A stretch of DNA of 64,000 bases. Origin: Strongylocentrotus droebachiensis. Taxonomy: Eukaryota; Echinodermata; Echinoidea; Camarodonta; Strongylocentrotidae. Below the pieces are notes generated by a model. It saw only the letters and a program-made list of their open reading frames with translations. It was not told the DNA's origin and searched no databases. Each line of letters starts with the position of its first letter. Positions within the stretch are counted from its first letter, which is position 1. The stretch spans positions 186,001 to 250,000 of the forward strand of contig JAVYIG010001606.1 of NCBI GenBank assembly GCA_035222895.1, given 5' to 3'. Below, piece after piece: positions 62,080 to 64,000 of this stretch. A program made the position numbers and the translations under genes.

Positions 62080-62680
62080 ATCGACAGAGGAGACCATCTC
62101 GGTGTCTCATCTAAGCTTAACAGCACCTTTTAAATCCCCCTATATATAGCGGACACTGCACATGAGAAGCACGCTTCAAGACAAATCAAATAGACGAGAC
62201 AGGATTAAAACCTTATAAAACCCTATTGGCAGCGGTTTAAATTCCTTAATTATTCTGGTCGTGTCCTCTGCAAAGACCTGGACCTTCGGATCAATCAGCC
62301 CAAATCCATTCTGTTCCCGGCCTTTTCATTTCTTATAGACACGTCAAATAATGTTGAATGTCATCCCTTTATGGTTCACAGGTCCCGTTTTCTCTACTAT
62401 TGTTCCTGTATCATTGATGTCGCGAATGCTCTATTGTAAAGCTTGGCGGTCAAGCGTACTGTCTAGTCACCATGTTAAATGGATGTTTTGAGACCCTTCT
62501 TTTGGTCTTGATTAGATTGGAAATTCCCATTATTCTATTTTATTTGATGTTTTCCTGCCAGACAAGCTTTATTCAAAGCGGCGCGGGGACGGCGACATTG
62601 ATATCAACTTAAAAGCCGAATTTCTGGCCAATTTGTCCTAATAGATTCATGTGGCCCATTCAGTTATGTTACGGCTTCTG
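62080..62680. promoter_or_regulatory. candidate distal regulatory element upstream of NK2.2
   Basis: Repeat-free, balanced composition over 600 bp, with TTATTCAAAG (TCF-like), CAGGATTAAAAC (bicoid-class) and two TCAAG words. No plausible open frame. Stands out from both flanks. Confidence 0.3.
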
Positions 62681-62737
62681 GACTACAGACACTGTTTTCA
62701 ACGAAGTTGTTTGTATTGCCTATGCTTCATTTTATTT

Positions 62738-62995
62738 ATGTTAACGTAGCTCAGTGGTTATAATAATAATAATAATATTTAATTTGTATTTACCGCTTAA
62801 TATAAATGTCTCTAAGCGAAGACAGAAGTGGTCTTGTAACCGGTAAGTCCAGGGTTCGAAACCAAGTCAATGCGCTCGTGACTTTTGGTAAGGAATTATT
62901 TCTCATTACCAAGTCCCCCGGAGAAGACTTAAAGCCGTCGGTCCCCTTGTTGCTTAGTTACAAGCATAGTTACAAACGTGCTTTATTAGCAGTCA
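62738..62995 (+). mobile_element. tRNA-derived SINE with internal insertion
   Basis: Box-A-like TAGCTCAGTGGTTAT and box B GGGTTCGAAACC are separated by about 90 bp that starts with (TAA)n, so the tRNA-like head has been split by an insertion or expansion. The body continues to about 62995. Confidence 0.55.
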
Positions 62996-63616
62996 GGTAA
63001 AAATAAAAAAATCACCAAACATAAAGTAAGACGAATCGCACAAAATTATAACTGTAAGATTGTAAAGAATTCTAAATTATTTTGTACAATCACTGGACTC
63101 TATTCTTTTTATGATATTTCATTATATATAAAGTAGTAATCTCCCTCATTCCCACTTTAGAATAGTAGAATTTTAAAACATTCTGTACATATACGATGGT
63201 GGCCTGGTAGGGTCCACACAGACTTTCATAATTAATGCAATCGAAATCACATGAGTGTCCTGTCCAATTGAACTTTTTTTTATCAATAAATTATTATTTT
63301 AAGTATAGAACACAACGTAAGAATCTTGAAAAGAAAATATTAATTTTTATATGATTAATATGTCATAGCTAAAATCACATGTCTTGTTATATCGAAGCTG
63401 AATTATTAAATCGTTGGTGCATAGCCTTTATGGAAATTCCCAACTTGATGTTTCTTCGCAAAATATATTACTTTAAACATGTTAAAAGGTATAAAGGGGA
63501 AATAAGTAAGGTTTGATTACTCTATAAAAAAAAGAGATTACAGATTTACTGTTGAAAATATATTTTAATTGTGACAAATGATATCTTGTAAAATAGGGAG
63601 AGCATAGCAGACAGTA
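62996..63616. other. AT-rich spacer
   Basis: I see no gene or structured element here. Confidence 0.5.
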
Positions 63617-63745
63617 TAATTCTATAAGCAAGTGTTTTAATCATGGTAATTTATATCAAAATAAGGTGGAAATAGACAAATAATTCTAAAAGCAAGTTTT
63701 TTTAATCATGGTAATTTATATCAAAATATGGTGGAAATAGACCAA
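63617..63745. repeat. 64-bp tandem duplication
   Basis: Two adjacent copies beginning TAATTCTA at 63617 and 63681, differing at a handful of positions. Confidence 0.9.
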
Positions 63746-64000
63746 ACAAAATTGAGAGAGTACGTGCCGTATAAAACGACACGTCGTTCGATGGTTCATT
63801 ATAGCACCTGGTATTATTTTTAAACATTATTTATTGCGCCATATTTTATACTCACATTTTTAGAAAATATAGGAGAAACTTTAATTTCTATTTCAATGCA
63901 AATTTATACTTACATCATAAAAAAGTTCCTGCAATTCAACATAACTACAGAGTAAGATTTTACAAATAGGACGAATTTCTATGACACTTTTGACAAACTG

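Noticed and set aside
1..64000. CRISPR array, operon or prokaryotic gene structure
   Set aside because: No regularly spaced identical repeats with unique spacers; introns, SINEs and homeobox genes show animal DNA.

Overview
The window is animal DNA, most likely from an echinoderm and probably a sea urchin. It is AT-rich and intron-containing, has long intergenic distances, carries tRNA-derived SINEs and an APE-type LINE, and is full of CT, GT and triplet microsatellites and long C or G homopolymers. The two protein genes are unmistakable NK2-class homeobox genes of deuterostome type. The species call is an inference from repeat style and gene content, not from a species-specific marker.

Layout. 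Both genes lie on the minus strand. The NK2.1 (Nkx2.1/TTF-1) gene is at the left: coding exon 1 at 5220-5580, a 3.6 kb phase-1 intron, and coding exon 2 (homeodomain and NK2-specific domain) at 731-1605; the spliced protein is 411 aa. The NK2.2 (Nkx2.2) gene is at the right: exon 1 at 59369-59903, a 3.6 kb phase-1 intron, and exon 2 at 54993-55768; the spliced protein is 436 aa. I joined each exon pair by reading donor and acceptor sites. Both joins restore family-typical sequence across the junction. About 49 kb separates the genes and holds no other protein gene that I can support.

The intergenic interval. From left to right it contains AT-rich spacer with microsatellites; a G-run inverted-repeat element (11.63-12.03 kb); GC-rich low-repeat islands that look like candidate regulatory elements (about 11.1, 13.0-13.7, 17.3-18.0, 31.2-32.9, 39.3, 40.5-41.0, 43.0-43.8, 46.6-47.0 and 48.3-49.2 kb); five tRNA-derived SINEs across the window; a decayed LINE (21.0-24.2 kb) interrupted by a hAT-type miniature element with perfect 8-bp target duplications; a dispersed repeat carrying a CTCF-like core (25.5-28.2 kb); a large pyrimidine mirror tract (33.7-34.1 kb); two copies of a terminal-inverted-repeat element (35.1 and 50.0 kb); and a strongly palindromic block (37.3-37.7 kb) with two CRE octamers.

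How it fits together. nkx2.1 and nkx2.2 adjacent in the same orientation is the left end of the deuterostome pharyngeal gene cluster (nkx2.1, nkx2.2, msxlx, pax1/9, slc25A21, mipol1, foxA). The large gene-free interval and both introns are therefore the expected home of shared cis-regulatory DNA. Binding-site observations are motif matches read by eye, and each is flagged as inference.
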